Origin: Bradyrhizobium sp. AZCC 1719
Lineage (GTDB): Bacteria > Pseudomonadota > Alphaproteobacteria > Rhizobiales > Xanthobacteraceae
Length of the DNA stretch: 64,000 nucleotides
Reading direction: 5' to 3'
Assembly (NCBI RefSeq): GCF_036924525.1
Contig: NZ_JAZHRU010000001.1
Location: 496,001-560,000, forward strand
Below, in pieces: positions 63,962 to 64,000 of this stretch (positions within the stretch are counted from its first letter, which is position 1; each line of letters begins with the position of its first letter). The notes under the pieces are model-generated. The model was not told where the DNA came from. It made no database searches and saw only the letters and a program-made list of their open reading frames with translations. Both the position numbers and the translations under genes were made by a program.

Positions 63962-64000
63962 GACAGCCTTGGCTTGCTTCAAACTTTGTTTGCCGTTGCC

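Overview
The window is high-GC DNA from an alphaproteobacterium, most likely Bradyrhizobium or a close relative in the Nitrobacteraceae. I base this on protein resemblance, on familiar Rhizobiales gene neighbourhoods (rplY-pth-ychF, lgt-midA-pgeF, pgsA-moaD-moaE), on an FMN riboswitch in front of a type-2 lumazine synthase, on CtrA-type TTAA-N7-TTAA sites, and on many intergenic palindromic repeats. It looks like ordinary chromosome. I saw no phage, transposase, CRISPR array, rRNA or tRNA gene, and no integrated island.

Layout. 0-6.3 kb: small and poorly characterised genes, including two NTF2/SnoaL-like paralogues, an outer-membrane-like protein, two tiny membrane proteins and a MaoC hydratase pair. 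6.3-9.5 kb, minus strand: rplY-pth-ychF and ubiK. 9.7-13.2 kb: a dienelactone hydrolase, then lgt-midA-pgeF. 13.2-19 kb: a quinone-reductase-like oxidoreductase, a lipoprotein, prs, an SDR, riboswitch-controlled ribH2 and a Bug-type binding protein. 19-25 kb: a GT-C-like membrane protein, a YbjN protein, proC, a thioesterase, a tautomerase and hisS. 25-30.4 kb: two different branched-chain aminotransferases diverging from a marR-response regulator-histidine kinase operon. 30.4-35.3 kb: exported proteins, RNase T2, rlmJ, a cold-shock protein and an Omp25-like barrel. 35.5-41.4 kb: uvrC, pgsA-moaD-moaE-prmB and an omega-amino acid transaminase. 41.5-47 kb: a TipF-like degenerate EAL protein, a HAD phosphatase, cheY, ribF and an acetyltransferase. 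47-55 kb: ileS with a very unusual lysine-rich tail, lspA and two M16 peptidase homologues. 55-64 kb: arfB, an ECF sigma operon, mutL, rsmD, an rluB-type pseudouridine synthase with a 373-residue disordered extension, tadA and a fluoroacetate-dehalogenase-like hydrolase.

Shared themes. Translation and RNA modification are over-represented (pth, ychF, rplY, hisS, ileS, prmB, rlmJ, rsmD, rluB, tadA, arfB). Two of these proteins carry long, low-complexity, charged extensions that may bind RNA. Flavin supply appears twice: ribH2 under an FMN riboswitch, and ribF without one. A motility or cell-cycle thread links the TipF-like protein, cheY and the CtrA-type sites.

The most distinctive non-coding content is a set of imperfect-palindrome repeat families. 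At least nine families are scattered between genes, often directly after stop codons. One 39-bp module is identical at the two ends of the window in opposite orientation. No single undescribed multi-gene system stands out. The best leads are the IleRS tail, the RluB extension, the repeat families, the marR operator over its own start codon, the CtrA-type sites and the dehalogenase.
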